Assembly (NCBI RefSeq): GCF_004801415.1
Contig: NZ_SSNX01000002.1
Location: forward strand, 372,001 to 436,000
DNA length: 64,000 nt
Direction: 5' to 3'
From: Deinococcus sp. KSM4-11
GTDB lineage: Bacteria > Deinococcota > Deinococci > Deinococcales > Deinococcaceae
Shown here: one piece after another, positions 19,532-29,494 of the stretch
Layout: each line of letters opens with the position of its first letter
Position numbering within the stretch: the first letter of the stretch is position 1
Made by a program: the position numbers and the translations under genes
Notes under the pieces: model-generated
Databases searched by the model: none
What the model saw: the letters and a program-made list of their open reading frames with translations, nothing else
Told to the model about the DNA's origin: nothing

Positions 19532-20368
19532 ATGGCCGCGCTGCTGACCGGCCTGAGTTACGCCGGCCTGGCCCTGCTGCTGGGAAGCGCCCTGGCCCGT
19601 CGCTGGCTGACGCCGGGCCACCCGGACATCGGGCCGGGCCTGGCGGGGCTGGCGCTGCTGCTGCTCGCGTGGGCCGGGCAGGTGCTGGTGACGCTGGAGG
19701 TGCTGGGCCTGACCGGCCCCGCCGACGTGCTGGCCTACGTGACCGACACCACGACGGGCCGGGCCATGCTGACCGGCCTGCTGGGAGCCACCCTGCTGCT
19801 CGCGACCGAGGTGGCCGCGTGGCCCGCCGCCCTGTCGGTGCTGGCCGCCGGCGTGACCCTCTGGGGCGTTGCGGGGATCGGGCACGGCGACGGGCACGGC
19901 ACGTGGATCCGCGCCCTGCATGCCGCCCACGCCGGAGCCATGACCGTGTGGGTCGGCGGCGTGCTGGCCCTGACGACCACCCGATCGCTCACGCCACCGC
20001 TCGCCCAGCGGTTCACACCCGCCGCGCTCGGGAGCGTCGGCGTCCTGGCCCTCACGGGCCTGCTCATGGCGACCGAACACCTGACGGTGCTGAGCGAATG
20101 GTGGAGCAGTCGGTATGGGCAGACCCTGCTCGTGAAGCTGGCACTGGTGGGCCTCGCCCTGCTGTCGGCAGTCTTCGTGCGCCGCGCCTTTGGTCGGCAG
20201 CGTGGTGTGCGCCTGCGGCTGGCACGCGAGGCGCTGATCCTCGTTGCCGTCCTGGGCGTGACCGCCGTCCTGAGCAACGCCGCGCCGCCGGGTGGGCACG
20301 GGGATCATGCCAGCGCAGCCGCCGGCCAGGACGGCGCCAGCCACAGCGGCATGGCGACACACCCCTGA
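19532..20368 (+). CDS. CopD-family copper import membrane protein
   Basis: A 278-residue integral membrane protein with about eight hydrophobic helices. His residues characteristic of CopD are present in GIGHGDGHGTWIRALHAAHAGAMTVWVGG (about residues 113-141) and in WWSSRYGQTLLVKLALVG. The His-rich C-terminal tail (HGDHASAAAGQDGASHSGMATHP) may also bind metal. Start ATG 19532 follows the CopC stop by 4 bases. CopC and CopD together take up copper in other bacteria. Confidence 0.88.
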   Translation: MAALLTGLSYAGLALLLGSALARRWLTPGHPDIGPGLAGLALLLLAWAGQVLVTLEVLGLTGPADVLAYVTDTTTGRAMLTGLLGATLLLATEVAAWPAALSVLAAGVTLWGVAGIGHGDGHGTWIRALHAAHAGAMTVWVGGVLALTTTRSLTPPLAQRFTPAALGSVGVLALTGLLMATEHLTVLSEWWSSRYGQTLLVKLALVGLALLSAVFVRRAFGRQRGVRLRLAREALILVAVLGVTAVLSNAAPPGGHGDHASAAAGQDGASHSGMATHP

Positions 20369-20625
20369 GCGGGCCCACCCTGGAACGCTGGCTGGGCCAT
20401 CCTGGCGTTGAAGCAGGCGGCCTGAGCGCCGCTGTGGGCTCCTTCGGGCCGGCGTCCCACATAGCCTCCGGAGCTCCGCGCCGTGGCCCACGTCCAGACG
20501 GCAACGAGTTCATGAAGTGGCCACCCGACGGCCCAGGTATGCCTGTCAGAGCGCTGTGAGACGTCCTGCACGACACTCACAGACAATCGCTGGCCAGCGC
20601 GCCACCTGCCCCTCTGGAGCCATTC

Positions 20626-22035
20626 ATGAAGATCACAACTGCCGTCTCCGCTTTCCTCCTGACTGGCCTGCTGGCCGCGTGTGCCGGTACCAGCGGCAGT
20701 GGGGTGCCCATGCCCGGACCGGCGCCCATCACGCAACCCGTGACCACGCCCGTCATGGACGTGGCCCAGGAGCCGGTCGCGCCGCTGGCCGTTCCCGCCG
20801 AGCGCTTCGCGCAGCTGGCCGTGGTGAGCCTGCTGCCGGGCGACCGCTCCGACACGGTGGGTGCCGAGCTCAAGGGCAAGGTCATGGCATGGAACGCGGC
20901 CGGGTGCGCGACGGGCCAGATGGACGAATGCACGGCGACGGTGGGCCTGAACACGGCGCTCAGCCCGCAGCGTCTCGCGGCGCTGTCCGCGCGGAAGGTC
21001 ACCACCGAGGTCAACCGGGACGCGTTCAGTGGCGGCGGCGCGCTGACCGCCACCATGGGCGGCGCCATCGGCATCTGGTCCGGTGGCGCCATCGGGATCT
21101 GGTCTGGCGGCGCCATCGGCATCTGGAGCGGCGGCACCTACAATCCGTTGCCGCAGAACAGCGCCGTGTGGACGAAGATCGGTCTTGAGAAGGCCCACAC
21201 GCTCGCCCCGAAGCTGGGGGCCGGCGTCACAGTCGCGGTGATCGATACCGGCATCGACCTGAACCACCCGGCCTTCAAGGGTCTGCTGAGTGCGCCCGCG
21301 ACGTGGCATGACTTCTACGCGAATGACGATCTCCCCGAGGAGGAAGGCACCCTGGGCACCGGGGCATACGGCCACGGGACGAATGTCGCGGGGATCATCT
21401 TGCAGGTCGCTCCCGCGGCAAAGGTCATGCCGCTGCGGGTGCTGGGCCCGGACGGCTCCGGCGACGTGGCCATGGTCTCGCAGGCGATCGACTGGGCCGT
21501 CTCGCACGGCGCGCAGGTGGTCAACCTGAGCCTGGGCAGCACGGAGAATTCCACCATCATCCAGGGGGCCATCGCGCGCGCCACGGCCCAGGGCGTGCTG
21601 GTCGTGTCGTCGGCCGGAAATGAGAACAGGGATCAGATCACGTACCCGGCGGCCCTGGCCAGGAATGAGGGGACGGCCGGCGACCTGGCCCTGAGCGTGG
21701 GCAGCGTCTCGCTGAGCGACGTCAAGTCCACCTTCTCGAACTACGCCAAGGCCCTGGAACTGGTCGCGCCCGGTGAGAACGTCTACGCGCCCGCTCCGGA
21801 TGGGCGCATGGCCAGCTGGAGCGGCACCTCGATGGCTGCACCGATGGTGTCGGGCGGCCTGGCCCTGGCCCTGGGGCAGCCGCTGTACTTCCTGCCGAAG
21901 TACCTGCCCTCGACCCTGGCCTATACGGCTTCGGACGTGTACCACTCCGCTGGCAACACCCCGTACAAGGACAAACTGGGCGTGCGAGGCCGTCTGGACC
22001 TCGCGACCTTCCTCACGTTCAGCGTGCACCGCTGA
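20626..22035 (+). CDS. S8 (subtilisin-like) serine protease lipoprotein
   Basis: A 469-residue secreted protease. The lipoprotein signal (AFLLTGLLAAC) puts it on the outer side of a membrane. The propeptide region (about 30-175) contains a three-fold tandem repeat of GGAIGIWS at about residues 145-168. The catalytic triad is intact: Asp in VAVIDTGIDLNHP, His in YGHGTNVAGI and Ser in SGTSMAAPMVSG, with the oxyanion Asn in SSAGNEN. It is a single gene with an AT-poor 250-base leader region upstream; the TPR-HD-GYP-GGDEF gene follows after 14 bases and may be co-transcribed. Confidence 0.94.
   Translation: MKITTAVSAFLLTGLLAACAGTSGSGVPMPGPAPITQPVTTPVMDVAQEPVAPLAVPAERFAQLAVVSLLPGDRSDTVGAELKGKVMAWNAAGCATGQMDECTATVGLNTALSPQRLAALSARKVTTEVNRDAFSGGGALTATMGGAIGIWSGGAIGIWSGGAIGIWSGGTYNPLPQNSAVWTKIGLEKAHTLAPKLGAGVTVAVIDTGIDLNHPAFKGLLSAPATWHDFYANDDLPEEEGTLGTGAYGHGTNVAGIILQVAPAAKVMPLRVLGPDGSGDVAMVSQAIDWAVSHGAQVVNLSLGSTENSTIIQGAIARATAQGVLVVSSAGNENRDQITYPAALARNEGTAGDLALSVGSVSLSDVKSTFSNYAKALELVAPGENVYAPAPDGRMASWSGTSMAAPMVSGGLALALGQPLYFLPKYLPSTLAYTASDVYHSAGNTPYKDKLGVRGRLDLATFLTFSVHR
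21058..21129 (+). repeat. 3 x 24-bp in-frame repeat in the protease gene
   Basis: Three consecutive 24-base units each encode GGAIGIWS, with a degenerate start of a fourth (GGTYNP). The units differ only at synonymous positions, so the peptide appears to be under selection. The repeat lies between the propeptide-like region and the catalytic core. Confidence 0.85.
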
Positions 22036-22049
22036 GCCCGGCTCCACCG

Positions 22050-24548
22050 ATGACGGCCGAGACGTCCTCCTTCCCTTCCCTGTCCGGGCTGCCGGTACAG
22101 CATGTCGAGGAGGCCCGGACGGCACTGGAGCGGGGCCGCGTTCTGACCGCTGAGGGCCACCTGGAGGAGGCCGCCCTCCACCTGCACGAGGCCGCCAGCC
22201 AGTTCGCGGCCCTCGATGACGTACCCGGACAGGTCGACGCCCTCGGGAGTCTCGGAAAGCTGCACCTCGACCGCGGTCAGGCGGACGCCGCCGCGGACAC
22301 CCTGGAGCGTGCGGCCGCCCTTGCGGCGCAGGCCGGGAACCTCGGGGCCGAGGCGACTGCCCTGAACTTCCTGGCGGCCGCACGCCACCACCAGGGCCGG
22401 GTGGCCGAGGCGACGCAGGCGCTGCACCGGGCCCTGGACTTGCGGGAGCGGGAGGGCAATCCAGTCGGCCAGATCCAGTGCCTGACCAACATCGGCATGA
22501 TCCAGGGCCAGCTCGGGCAGTACCGCGAGGCCGTGGGCAGCCTCACGCAGGCCTTCACGCTGTACCAGACGCTGTCCGAGAACTTCGCACTGGTCACCCC
22601 GATCCTGCACAACCTGGCGCACATCCACCACCTCAGCGGCGATGACCGGCTGGCCGCAGGGGTCATGCAGGCCGCGCAGCAGTCGGCCGTGGCCAGCGGC
22701 GACGTCCGGTACCAGGCCAGTGCCGCCCTGAACCTCGGCACCTTCCTGCTGGGCCTCGATGATTACGCGGCGGCGGCCCAGCAACTCGAGGCGGCGCTGG
22801 AGCTCAGCCGCGTGGCCGGGTACCGGGTCGGTGAACTCAGTACCCTCGACTGCCTGGGCACGCTGTACAGCCGCACGGGCGAGACCGCACGGGCCGAGGC
22901 GGCCTTCACGCAGGCCCTGCACCTTGCGCTCGACACCGGCTCGCTGCAGGGCCAGATCGACGCCCGGATCAACCTCGGGCGGCTCACCCTGGCGGCCGGT
23001 CACCTGGAAGCGGCCCGCGAGTACCTGGCCGCCGCGCTGACCCAGGCCAGCGAGGCCGGCCTGCCCCAGTCCTGCAGCGCAGCACATGAGGCGCTGTGGC
23101 GCCTGTGCGAACACGAGGGCGACCTGAGCGGCGCCCTGACGCACGCCCGTGAGCTGAGGACGCTGGAACGCAGCCTGTTTAACGCCGAGCGCGACCGGCA
23201 GACCCGCAACCTCAGTATCCAGTTCGAGGTGGAACGTGCCCAGCAGGACGCCCGCATGGCCCACGTCCGCACCCAGCTCGAACATGAGGGCCGCGAACTG
23301 GCCGAGCAGGAAGTGCGCGAACGTACGAACGAACTGGCCCGCGCACAGCACGAGGTCGTGACCCGCCTGGCCATGGCCGCCGAGTACCGCGACGACATGA
23401 CCGGCGAACACACCCGGCGGGTGGGAAAGTCCGCCGCATTGATCGCGCGGGCGCTGGACTGGCCCGAGGCGCGCGCCAGCATTCTGGGCGTCGCGGCCCG
23501 CCTGCACGACGTGGGCAAGATCGGCATCCCCGACGCCGTGCTGCTCAAACCCGCCAAGCTGACGGCCAGCGAGTACGCCCACATGCAGACCCACACCCTG
23601 ATCGGCGCGCGCATCCTCTCCGGCGGCCGCTCCGACCTGCTGCAGCTGGCCGAGGAGATCGCCCGGACGCACCACGAACGCTGGGACGGCGCCGGGTACC
23701 CGCTGGGCCTGCGCGGTGAGGACATCCCCCTGGCGGGCCGGATCGTGGCCGTCGCGGACGTGTTCGATGCCCTCACACAGGCCCGGCCGTACAAGGACGC
23801 CTGGACGCCCGAGCAGGCGCTGGCGGAAATCGCCGCGCAGGCTGGCAGCCACTTCGACCCGGCCGTCGTGGCCGTCGCCACGAAGGTGCTGCGCCACGGA
23901 GCCGACGACCCGGCCGTGGACGCCGCCCTCGGGGACGCGCCTGCGCTGGAACGCGAGGACCTGTCGAACATGCTCTCGGTCTTCGAGCATCTGCTGGCCG
24001 AGCGCAGCCGGGAGCTGGAGGCGGCGCGCCGCGAGGCCGAGCGGGCTGCCGAACGGCTGGAACGCATGGCGCTCACCGACAGCCTGACGGGCCTGGGCAA
24101 CCGCTGGTCCTTCGACCAGGCCCTGGACGAGCTGCTGCCCCGCGATCCGGCACAGGAATTCACGATCATGTCGCTGGATGTCGACGGTCTGAAAGCGGTG
24201 AACGACACGCAGGGCCACGCCCAGGGCGACCGCCTGCTGCAGTCGGTGGCGCGGGCCTTCACGCGCGCGCTGCTGTCCCTGGGCACCGTCTACCGCATCG
24301 GCGGGGACGAATTCGCCATTATCTGTCCGCACGGCGCGTCGCCGGAGGCGGTGCGGGCGGTGCACGAGCATGCCACGGCGTCCCTCCGTGCCCAGGGCTT
24401 CGCGCACGCGGCCGTCAGCCTCGGGCTGGCCTCGTATCCCCACGACGCGGCCACCACCGGCGACCTGCTGCGGCTGAGCGACCAGCGCATGTACGCGCAG
24501 AAGGTCTCCACGCGCAGTGCCCGCGGGGGGGCGCCCGCTCCGGGCTGA
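22050..24548 (+). CDS. TPR-HD-GYP-GGDEF signalling protein
   Basis: An 832-residue cytoplasmic protein combining c-di-GMP synthesis and hydrolysis domains. About residues 15-375 are tandem TPR helices ([22 protein letters not shown] and similar), followed by a coiled coil (about 380-440), HD-GYP (about 445-600) and GGDEF (about 670-820). HD-GYP keeps [11 protein letters not shown] (about residue 485) and [11 protein letters not shown] (about 540), so phosphodiesterase activity is likely. YRIGGDEF is intact at about residue 751; the positions where an RxxD inhibitory site would lie are not RxxD. The TPR part probably docks a partner. ATG 22050 lies 14 bases after the protease stop. Confidence 0.93.
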   Translation: MTAETSSFPSLSGLPVQHVEEARTALERGRVLTAEGHLEEAALHLHEAASQFAALDDVPGQVDALGSLGKLHLDRGQADAAADTLERAAALAAQAGNLGAEATALNFLAAARHHQGRVAEATQALHRALDLREREGNPVGQIQCLTNIGMIQGQLGQYREAVGSLTQAFTLYQTLSENFALVTPILHNLAHIHHLSGDDRLAAGVMQAAQQSAVASGDVRYQASAALNLGTFLLGLDDYAAAAQQLEAALELSRVAGYRVGELSTLDCLGTLYSRTGETARAEAAFTQALHLALDTGSLQGQIDARINLGRLTLAAGHLEAAREYLAAALTQASEAGLPQSCSAAHEALWRLCEHEGDLSGALTHARELRTLERSLFNAERDRQTRNLSIQFEVERAQQDARMAHVRTQLEHEGRELAEQEVRERTNELARAQHEVVTRLAMAAEYRDDMTGEHTRRVGKSAALIARALDWPEARASILGVAARLHDVGKIGIPDAVLLKPAKLTASEYAHMQTHTLIGARILSGGRSDLLQLAEEIARTHHERWDGAGYPLGLRGEDIPLAGRIVAVADVFDALTQARPYKDAWTPEQALAEIAAQAGSHFDPAVVAVATKVLRHGADDPAVDAALGDAPALEREDLSNMLSVFEHLLAERSRELEAARREAERAAERLERMALTDSLTGLGNRWSFDQALDELLPRDPAQEFTIMSLDVDGLKAVNDTQGHAQGDRLLQSVARAFTRALLSLGTVYRIGGDEFAIICPHGASPEAVRAVHEHATASLRAQGFAHAAVSLGLASYPHDAATTGDLLRLSDQRMYAQKVSTRSARGGAPAPG

Positions 24549-24563
24549 GGAGTTCCCCGTCTC

Positions 24564-24569
24564 TATACT
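24564..24569 (+). promoter_or_regulatory. -10 box of a leaderless transcript
   Basis: TATACT ends 7 bases before GTG 24577, so transcription would begin at or next to the start codon. No clear -35 box is visible. This placement is typical of leaderless deinococcal genes and sets the start of the following gene. Confidence 0.6.
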
Positions 24570-24576
24570 GGCGCGC

Positions 24577-25734
24577 GTGACCGATCCCACTGTCCGGCCC
24601 GCACACCCCTGCTGGGTGCCCTGGCTGCTCGCGCTGGTGCCGGTCTTCCCTCCCCTGTATCTCGCCGCCCTCGTGGCGCTGGGCGGGCTCCGGACGCTGC
24701 CGCTCACGGCCCGCCGCGTGCTGTTCTTCTTCACGGCCACCCAGCTGATCGCGGCCCTGTTCACACCGCAACCGCTGCTGTCCGTGGCCCTCGCGGCCGC
24801 CCGCACGACATTGATCCTCGCCATGATCGCGGCCGGGGCCTACCTGCGCGACAGCCGGGCCCTGCGCCCGGTGCTGTGGGGACAGCTCGTCATCTTTGCC
24901 AGCGCGTGGCTGTACACCCTGACCACCCAGGGCTTTGCTGGCGTGCAGGAGCGGCTGGGGCATCCCTACTACTACGTCGTCTCGCTGGGGCTGGTGGCAG
25001 TCGTGGCGCTGTGGTTCATCGCCTTCTGGCGGGGAGGCGGATGGTGGCGCTGGCCGGCCGGAACGCTCGCGCTGGCCACACTCCTCGCCGCGGGCAGCCG
25101 TGGCCCGCTGATCGCCCTGACGGTCGGCACCCTCGCTGCGGCGGCCTTCCAGCGGGAGCGCCGGCACCCCTGGGCGCTGCTGCCCGCCGCCGTGATCGTT
25201 GTGCTGGCCGCTGCCACCAGCACCTTTCACCTGCCGTTCAAACCGGTTGAGCGGCTGCTGAACGACCAGACGACTGGCCGGGAGGCTGTATGGCGGGACG
25301 CTTTGGTAGGCTGGCGCACCTCACCCATCGGAGGCGTCGGCCCATATCAGGGAGGGGCTTACCTGTCGTACCTCTCCAGGGATGGATGTCAGCTTACCCC
25401 GACCCTGGAACGCAACCAGATCACCTGTCCGGCAGCTCTGGGGCGCTGGTCAAGTACGTGGCTGATCGCCCACAATGCCTGGCTGCACTGGCTTCTAGAG
25501 AGCGGGATCCTGGGGCTTGCTGGTCTGTGCACTGTGATGGTCTACACGCTGTGGCGCGCCATGAATCTGGGCGATCCCTTCACCGTGGCTGTCCTCTTTG
25601 GATTTACGGCCATGAATGTCGTCGATGTCGTCATCGCCGTTCCGAGTCCTCATTTTGCAGAATTGTGGTGGTCTCTGGCCGGAGTGGTTCTTAGCGCGCA
25701 GGCGGGCAACCGCGTGACACCTCCACTGCCTTGA
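24577..25734 (+). CDS. O-antigen ligase/polymerase-like membrane protein
   Basis: A 385-residue inner-membrane protein with about ten hydrophobic segments and the Wzy_C/WaaL-type motif [13 protein letters not shown] (about residues 165-177), followed by a periplasmic loop of some 90 residues containing [18 protein letters not shown] and a conserved-type His ([19 protein letters not shown]). Such proteins polymerise or ligate lipid-linked oligosaccharides. It converges on the rfb genes, separate from the main minus-strand polysaccharide operon, which has its own Wzy-like gene, so one may be a ligase and the other the polymerase. The start rests on the leaderless -10 box. Confidence 0.82.
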   Translation: MTDPTVRPAHPCWVPWLLALVPVFPPLYLAALVALGGLRTLPLTARRVLFFFTATQLIAALFTPQPLLSVALAAARTTLILAMIAAGAYLRDSRALRPVLWGQLVIFASAWLYTLTTQGFAGVQERLGHPYYYVVSLGLVAVVALWFIAFWRGGGWWRWPAGTLALATLLAAGSRGPLIALTVGTLAAAAFQRERRHPWALLPAAVIVVLAAATSTFHLPFKPVERLLNDQTTGREAVWRDALVGWRTSPIGGVGPYQGGAYLSYLSRDGCQLTPTLERNQITCPAALGRWSSTWLIAHNAWLHWLLESGILGLAGLCTVMVYTLWRAMNLGDPFTVAVLFGFTAMNVVDVVIAVPSPHFAELWWSLAGVVLSAQAGNRVTPPLP

Positions 25735-25739
25735 GGCAG
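25726..25739. terminator. bidirectional hairpin between convergent genes
   Basis: CTGCC-TTGA-GGCAG forms a 5-bp stem. The TGA stop of the plus-strand ligase-like gene is in the loop, and the rfbD stop on the other strand follows 5 bases later. It is short and has no U-tract, so it is a weak candidate. Confidence 0.4.
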
Positions 25740-25744
25740 CGACG

Positions 25745-26479
25745 TCATGCAGGTTCGGGCGCTGTCCAGAGCGCTGAGAGCTGGCGCCACTGTTCGGAAT
25801 CGAGGCTCACATCCGCTGGCAGGGTCACACCGGCCTGGACACGGGTGCCCTCGCCAACATCCGGATGTCGGCGTCGGGCCAGTTCGTACACGCTCTTGCG
25901 TTCAGCAGCAATGTGCAGAAGCTCGGTAGAAATATCACCGACATGTAGGATAGCCAAGATCAGTTGAGGAGCGAGGATATCGACGTACTCCTGGCTCGTG
26001 TACATGTCGCTATACGCCACAGGGTGAATGAATTCGCGCGGTCGGAAGCTGGTTCGAATGATCAGGCGATTCTGCGCAATGCGAGCAGATTCTTCGGCGA
26101 CGAGTTTTGTCAGCGCGTAGTAGTTTGCGACTGGGCCGGGTGTATCCGCCTCCCTGTATGTGCCCTTCTCGCCACTGAACACATAGTCGGTGCTGATGTG
26201 CACCAACTTGGCCCCCACAGCATTTGCGGCCGCAGCAACATGGCGAGTCCCGTCCACATTCACCGCCCAGCACGCGGAACGCTCCTTCTCGGCACGAACC
26301 ACGTTGGTGTACGCGGCGGCATGTACGATCACCTTCGGACGTAGACGCTCGGCGACATCCAGAACCTGAAGGGCTTGTGTCACGTCCAGTTCAGAAGACG
26401 GGGGGGCCACTACACCCGGCAGGAGGGCCCGCAGCTCCGTGCCCAGCCGGCCACTCCCACCCGTCAGTAGAATCCTCAC
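25745..26479 (-). CDS. rfbD: dTDP-4-dehydrorhamnose reductase
   Basis: A 244-residue SDR enzyme for the last step of dTDP-L-rhamnose synthesis. It shows the NADPH motif LLTGGSGRLG, HISTDYVFSG, and the catalytic YYALTK (Tyr and Lys). It is somewhat shorter than typical RmlD (about 280-300), with a reduced C-terminal substrate domain. GTG 26479 lies just after the rfbC stop, giving tight coupling; longer N-terminal readings would run through rfbC. Last gene of the polysaccharide operon. Confidence 0.87.
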   Translation of the reverse strand: MRILLTGGSGRLGTELRALLPGVVAPPSSELDVTQALQVLDVAERLRPKVIVHAAAYTNVVRAEKERSACWAVNVDGTRHVAAAANAVGAKLVHISTDYVFSGEKGTYREADTPGPVANYYALTKLVAEESARIAQNRLIIRTSFRPREFIHPVAYSDMYTSQEYVDILAPQLILAILHVGDISTELLHIAAERKSVYELARRRHPDVGEGTRVQAGVTLPADVSLDSEQWRQLSALWTAPEPA

Positions 26480-26480
26480 G

Positions 26481-27029
26481 TTAGCCGCGATCCTCTGCCC
26501 ACAGATGAGCGCCGAAGGTGTCCCATGGCAGCCGTCCCTCGTCCGGATCTGCTGCATTGAACTGGGCGTCCGCTGAGTACAGTAGCGTGGCTCCCTGTGC
26601 ACCCGCGCGGTACCCATGAGCCACACCACTGGGAATATGCAACAAAGCAGGCTGTTCAGCACTCAGGGTAAGCGACCGCTGAACTCCGAGGCTCCTGCTG
26701 CCGTCCCGGCAGTCCACAAGCCACACGCTGAGTTGACCCTGGAGCGTGCACCACAGTTCATTCTGTGGCTTCAAGTGGATGTGGAATGCGTTCAAGCGGC
26801 CTGGCTCCGCCCAGGACACGCTGAACTGCCGCGGGTCATGCGGTCCCGGCAGCTGCTGTGCGCCGCTCTGGTTCAGGCGCAGGATCTCCATGAACGCCCC
26901 ATTCTCGCTGCGGTGCTTGCGCAGTTCACGCACCCACACGCCCTCGATCTCAGGCACGCCCGGGTACGCCTCGACCGTGAGAAGGCGGGCGTAGACCTCT
27001 GCCAGCCGCACCGGACGGTCACCACTCAT
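26481..27029 (-). CDS. rfbC: dTDP-4-dehydrorhamnose 3,5-epimerase family
   Basis: A 182-residue cupin of the RmlC family. Core motifs are recognisable but divergent: [15 protein letters not shown] replaces the usual RGLHFQ..P..Q.K, followed by [17 protein letters not shown] and [22 protein letters not shown]. The divergence suggests a close relative of RmlC rather than the textbook form, but position between rfbA and rfbD supports the epimerase role. It overlaps rfbA by ATGA. Confidence 0.85.
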   Translation of the reverse strand: MSGDRPVRLAEVYARLLTVEAYPGVPEIEGVWVRELRKHRSENGAFMEILRLNQSGAQQLPGPHDPRQFSVSWAEPGRLNAFHIHLKPQNELWCTLQGQLSVWLVDCRDGSRSLGVQRSLTLSAEQPALLHIPSGVAHGYRAGAQGATLLYSADAQFNAADPDEGRLPWDTFGAHLWAEDRG

Positions 27030-27922
27030 ACTCCACTCCTAGATTCACCCGCGAGCTTGAACAGATACGCGCCGTACCGGTTGTTCGCATACTTCTGCGC
27101 GTGGACAAGCAATTCATCCGTCGTGATCCAGTCCGAGCGCCACGCCGTCTCTTCAGGCGAAGCCACCTTGATGCCCTGGCGTTCTTCCATCGTTCGGATG
27201 AAGAGACTGGCCTCCAACAGTTGTTCGTGTGTGCCTGTATCCAGCCACGCGAAACCACGGCGCAGGATTTGAACGTCGAGCTGCCCCTGTTTGAGGTACG
27301 CGCTGTTCACGTCTGTGATCTCAAGCTCACCTCGACTCGAAGGGTGAATCGACCTCGCAATATCCACCACCTGCCCATCGTAGAAATACAACCCCGTCAC
27401 GGCATAATCGGATTTTGGCTGCATCGGCTTTTCCTCAATGGACTGAACCCGACCCTGATGATCAAACTCCACCACGCCGTAGCGCTGCGGTTCGCTGACC
27501 TGATAGGCAAAAATCGTGGCCCCCTCAGGTCGGGCGTCGGCTGCACGGAGCAGGTCAGGCAGTGACACCCCATAAAAGAGGTTGTCGCCCAGTGCCAGGG
27601 CACTTGGATGTCCATCGAGAAAGGTCTCAGCAATCAAAAATGCCTGAGCCAGACCATCCGGACTTGGCTGTACGGCATATTCCAGGGTGATACCCCACTG
27701 CGAGCCATTACCAAGCAACTGTTTGAAGCGTGGCAGATCGAGAGGCGTGGAAATGATCAGGATGGTACGGATACCGCCCTGCATCAACGTAGTAAGTGGA
27801 TAGTAGATCATCGGCTTGTCGTAGATGGGCAGCAGTTGCTTGCTGACCGCCAGCGTCGCTGGATGGAGGCGCGTCCCAGTTCCTCCGGCAAGGATGATGC
27901 CCCGACGATACGATGACCTCAC
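27026..27922 (-). CDS. rfbA: glucose-1-phosphate thymidylyltransferase
   Basis: A 298-residue nucleotidyltransferase that makes dTDP-glucose from dTTP and glucose-1-phosphate. The signature [20 protein letters not shown] is at about residues 8-27, followed by [24 protein letters not shown] and [19 protein letters not shown]. Start GTG 27922 overlaps the rfbB stop as GTGA. First committed enzyme of the dTDP-rhamnose branch. Confidence 0.95.
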   Translation of the reverse strand: MRSSYRRGIILAGGTGTRLHPATLAVSKQLLPIYDKPMIYYPLTTLMQGGIRTILIISTPLDLPRFKQLLGNGSQWGITLEYAVQPSPDGLAQAFLIAETFLDGHPSALALGDNLFYGVSLPDLLRAADARPEGATIFAYQVSEPQRYGVVEFDHQGRVQSIEEKPMQPKSDYAVTGLYFYDGQVVDIARSIHPSSRGELEITDVNSAYLKQGQLDVQILRRGFAWLDTGTHEQLLEASLFIRTMEERQGIKVASPEETAWRSDWITTDELLVHAQKYANNRYGAYLFKLAGESRSGV

Positions 27923-28962
27923 TGTTCTTCACGTCCGGCGAGTCGATCGGCATACTGCCGGTCGTAATACTCGCGGAACACGCCTCTGCGGATCGGCTCC
28001 CACCACCAGCGGTTGTCCTCATACCACTTCACGGCCTCGGCCACCGCGTGTTTCGGGTCGAACTGCGGGGCCCAGCCCAGCCCACACAGCTTGTCCACGT
28101 TCATGGAATACCGGCGGTCATGGCCGGGGCGATCCGCGACGTGCCGAACCAGCATATGATCCGCCCCCAGCGTGTCCAGCACAATGTCTACCATCTCAAG
28201 GTTGGTCATCTCCCGCCCGGTGCCGACGTTGTAGACCTCGCCCATCTGGCCGTGGAGCAGCACCGTCTCGATGCCGGTGCAATGGTCGAACACATGCGCG
28301 TAATCTCGCATCTGCAGGCCGTCTCCGTACACCGGGATCGGCTCGCCCAGCAAGGCGTTCGTACTGAACAGCGGCACGGCCTTCTCCGGGTACTGATACG
28401 GCCCGACGTTATTGGCCCCACGCGTGATCGTGACCGGCAGACCGTAGGTGATCGCGTAGGCTTGCACCAGCTGATCGGCCGCCGCCTTACTCGCCGCGTA
28501 GGGACTGCGCGGAGCGAGCGAATCGGTCTCGACGCTCTGGTGCCCATCCGGGATATGCCCGTACACTTCGTCGGTGCTGATGTGGTGGAGCCGCATGCCC
28601 AGTTCCCTTGCGACTTCCAGCAGCACGTGCGTGCCCCGCACGTTGGTATCCGTGAACACCAGCGGCCCCAGGATGCTCACATCCACGTGTGTCTCGGCAG
28701 CGAAATTCACGATCATATCGATGCCGTGCGCCAGGCAGGTCTGCCGTACCATGGCCTGATCACTGATGTCACCCACCACCAATGAGAGGTTGGAGTGACT
28801 CCACAGATCCAGAAGATTCTCACGCCGCCCTGCATAGGTCAGCTTGTCATACACCACGATCCGAGAGGTCGGGTGGCGATCGAGCCAATACCGGACAAAG
28901 TTGCTGCCGATGAAGCCACACCCGCCAGTGATCAGCAGGGCATACGGCTGGCTGGTCGTCAT
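27919..28962 (-). CDS. rfbB: dTDP-glucose 4,6-dehydratase
   Basis: A 347-residue extended SDR. It has the NAD motif [25 protein letters not shown], the active-site [11 protein letters not shown] (Tyr, Lys) and [14 protein letters not shown], all standard for RmlB. It makes dTDP-4-keto-6-deoxyglucose for the epimerase and reductase encoded downstream. It lies 13 bases after the unknown membrane gene and overlaps rfbA. Confidence 0.95.
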   Translation of the reverse strand: MTTSQPYALLITGGCGFIGSNFVRYWLDRHPTSRIVVYDKLTYAGRRENLLDLWSHSNLSLVVGDISDQAMVRQTCLAHGIDMIVNFAAETHVDVSILGPLVFTDTNVRGTHVLLEVARELGMRLHHISTDEVYGHIPDGHQSVETDSLAPRSPYAASKAAADQLVQAYAITYGLPVTITRGANNVGPYQYPEKAVPLFSTNALLGEPIPVYGDGLQMRDYAHVFDHCTGIETVLLHGQMGEVYNVGTGREMTNLEMVDIVLDTLGADHMLVRHVADRPGHDRRYSMNVDKLCGLGWAPQFDPKHAVAEAVKWYEDNRWWWEPIRRGVFREYYDRQYADRLAGREEQ

Positions 28963-28975
28963 GACGTGGTTAACA

Positions 28976-29494
28976 CTAGCGCGGGCTGTCCCATGGGTGT
29001 AGATGCCGCCACGCCATGGTCAGAGCCAGTGCGCCGAGCAGCGCTGCGGGGAACAGCACGCTGGGCGCACCTGGATCACGGGGCGGCAATAGGCTGAGGC
29101 TCAGCCCCGGCACCAGCGCACACGCAGAGGTTGCCGTGGCACAGCGGGACTGCACCTGAAGCGTCTGGAACGTCCACGGTAACCTCGGCAGATCCGTCCG
29201 CGTCAGGGTACGCGTCTGGCCAGCTGGGAGTATCAACGTCAAGACAACTGTGCCGTCCACCAGGATCTCCAGTGTGCTGTCCTGGCTGGCATACAGCCGG
29301 AGCACCAGATCCGTCACGAAGCGCGCCACCCCGAGGTCTGCTGCCAGAGCGTGTCGGGAAGGAAGGCTCCAGGCGCTGATCTGCCCATCACGCGCGTAAG
29401 GGCTAGGCGCGTTCACCGTGACCAGAGTCGAGGGCACCGTCAGGTCAAGCACTATCCCAGAGAATCCACGCGGCGTCAGGGCAGCGCGGTACAT
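28976..29494 (-). CDS. unknown protein with C-terminal membrane anchor
   Basis: A 172-residue protein of unknown function in the polysaccharide operon. The body looks like a beta-sandwich (VTVNAPSPYARDGQISAWSL, LEILVDGTVVLTLILPAGQTRTL), recalling carbohydrate-binding or lectin-like folds, with one Cys pair (SRCATATSACALVPG). The C-terminus has one membrane helix (SVLFPAALLGALALTMAW) and a short polar tail. No signal peptide is seen, so topology is uncertain. It follows a GT2 stop directly. A role in polysaccharide handling is inferred only from position. Confidence 0.65.
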   Translation of the reverse strand: MYRAALTPRGFSGIVLDLTVPSTLVTVNAPSPYARDGQISAWSLPSRHALAADLGVARFVTDLVLRLYASQDSTLEILVDGTVVLTLILPAGQTRTLTRTDLPRLPWTFQTLQVQSRCATATSACALVPGLSLSLLPPRDPGAPSVLFPAALLGALALTMAWRHLHPWDSPR

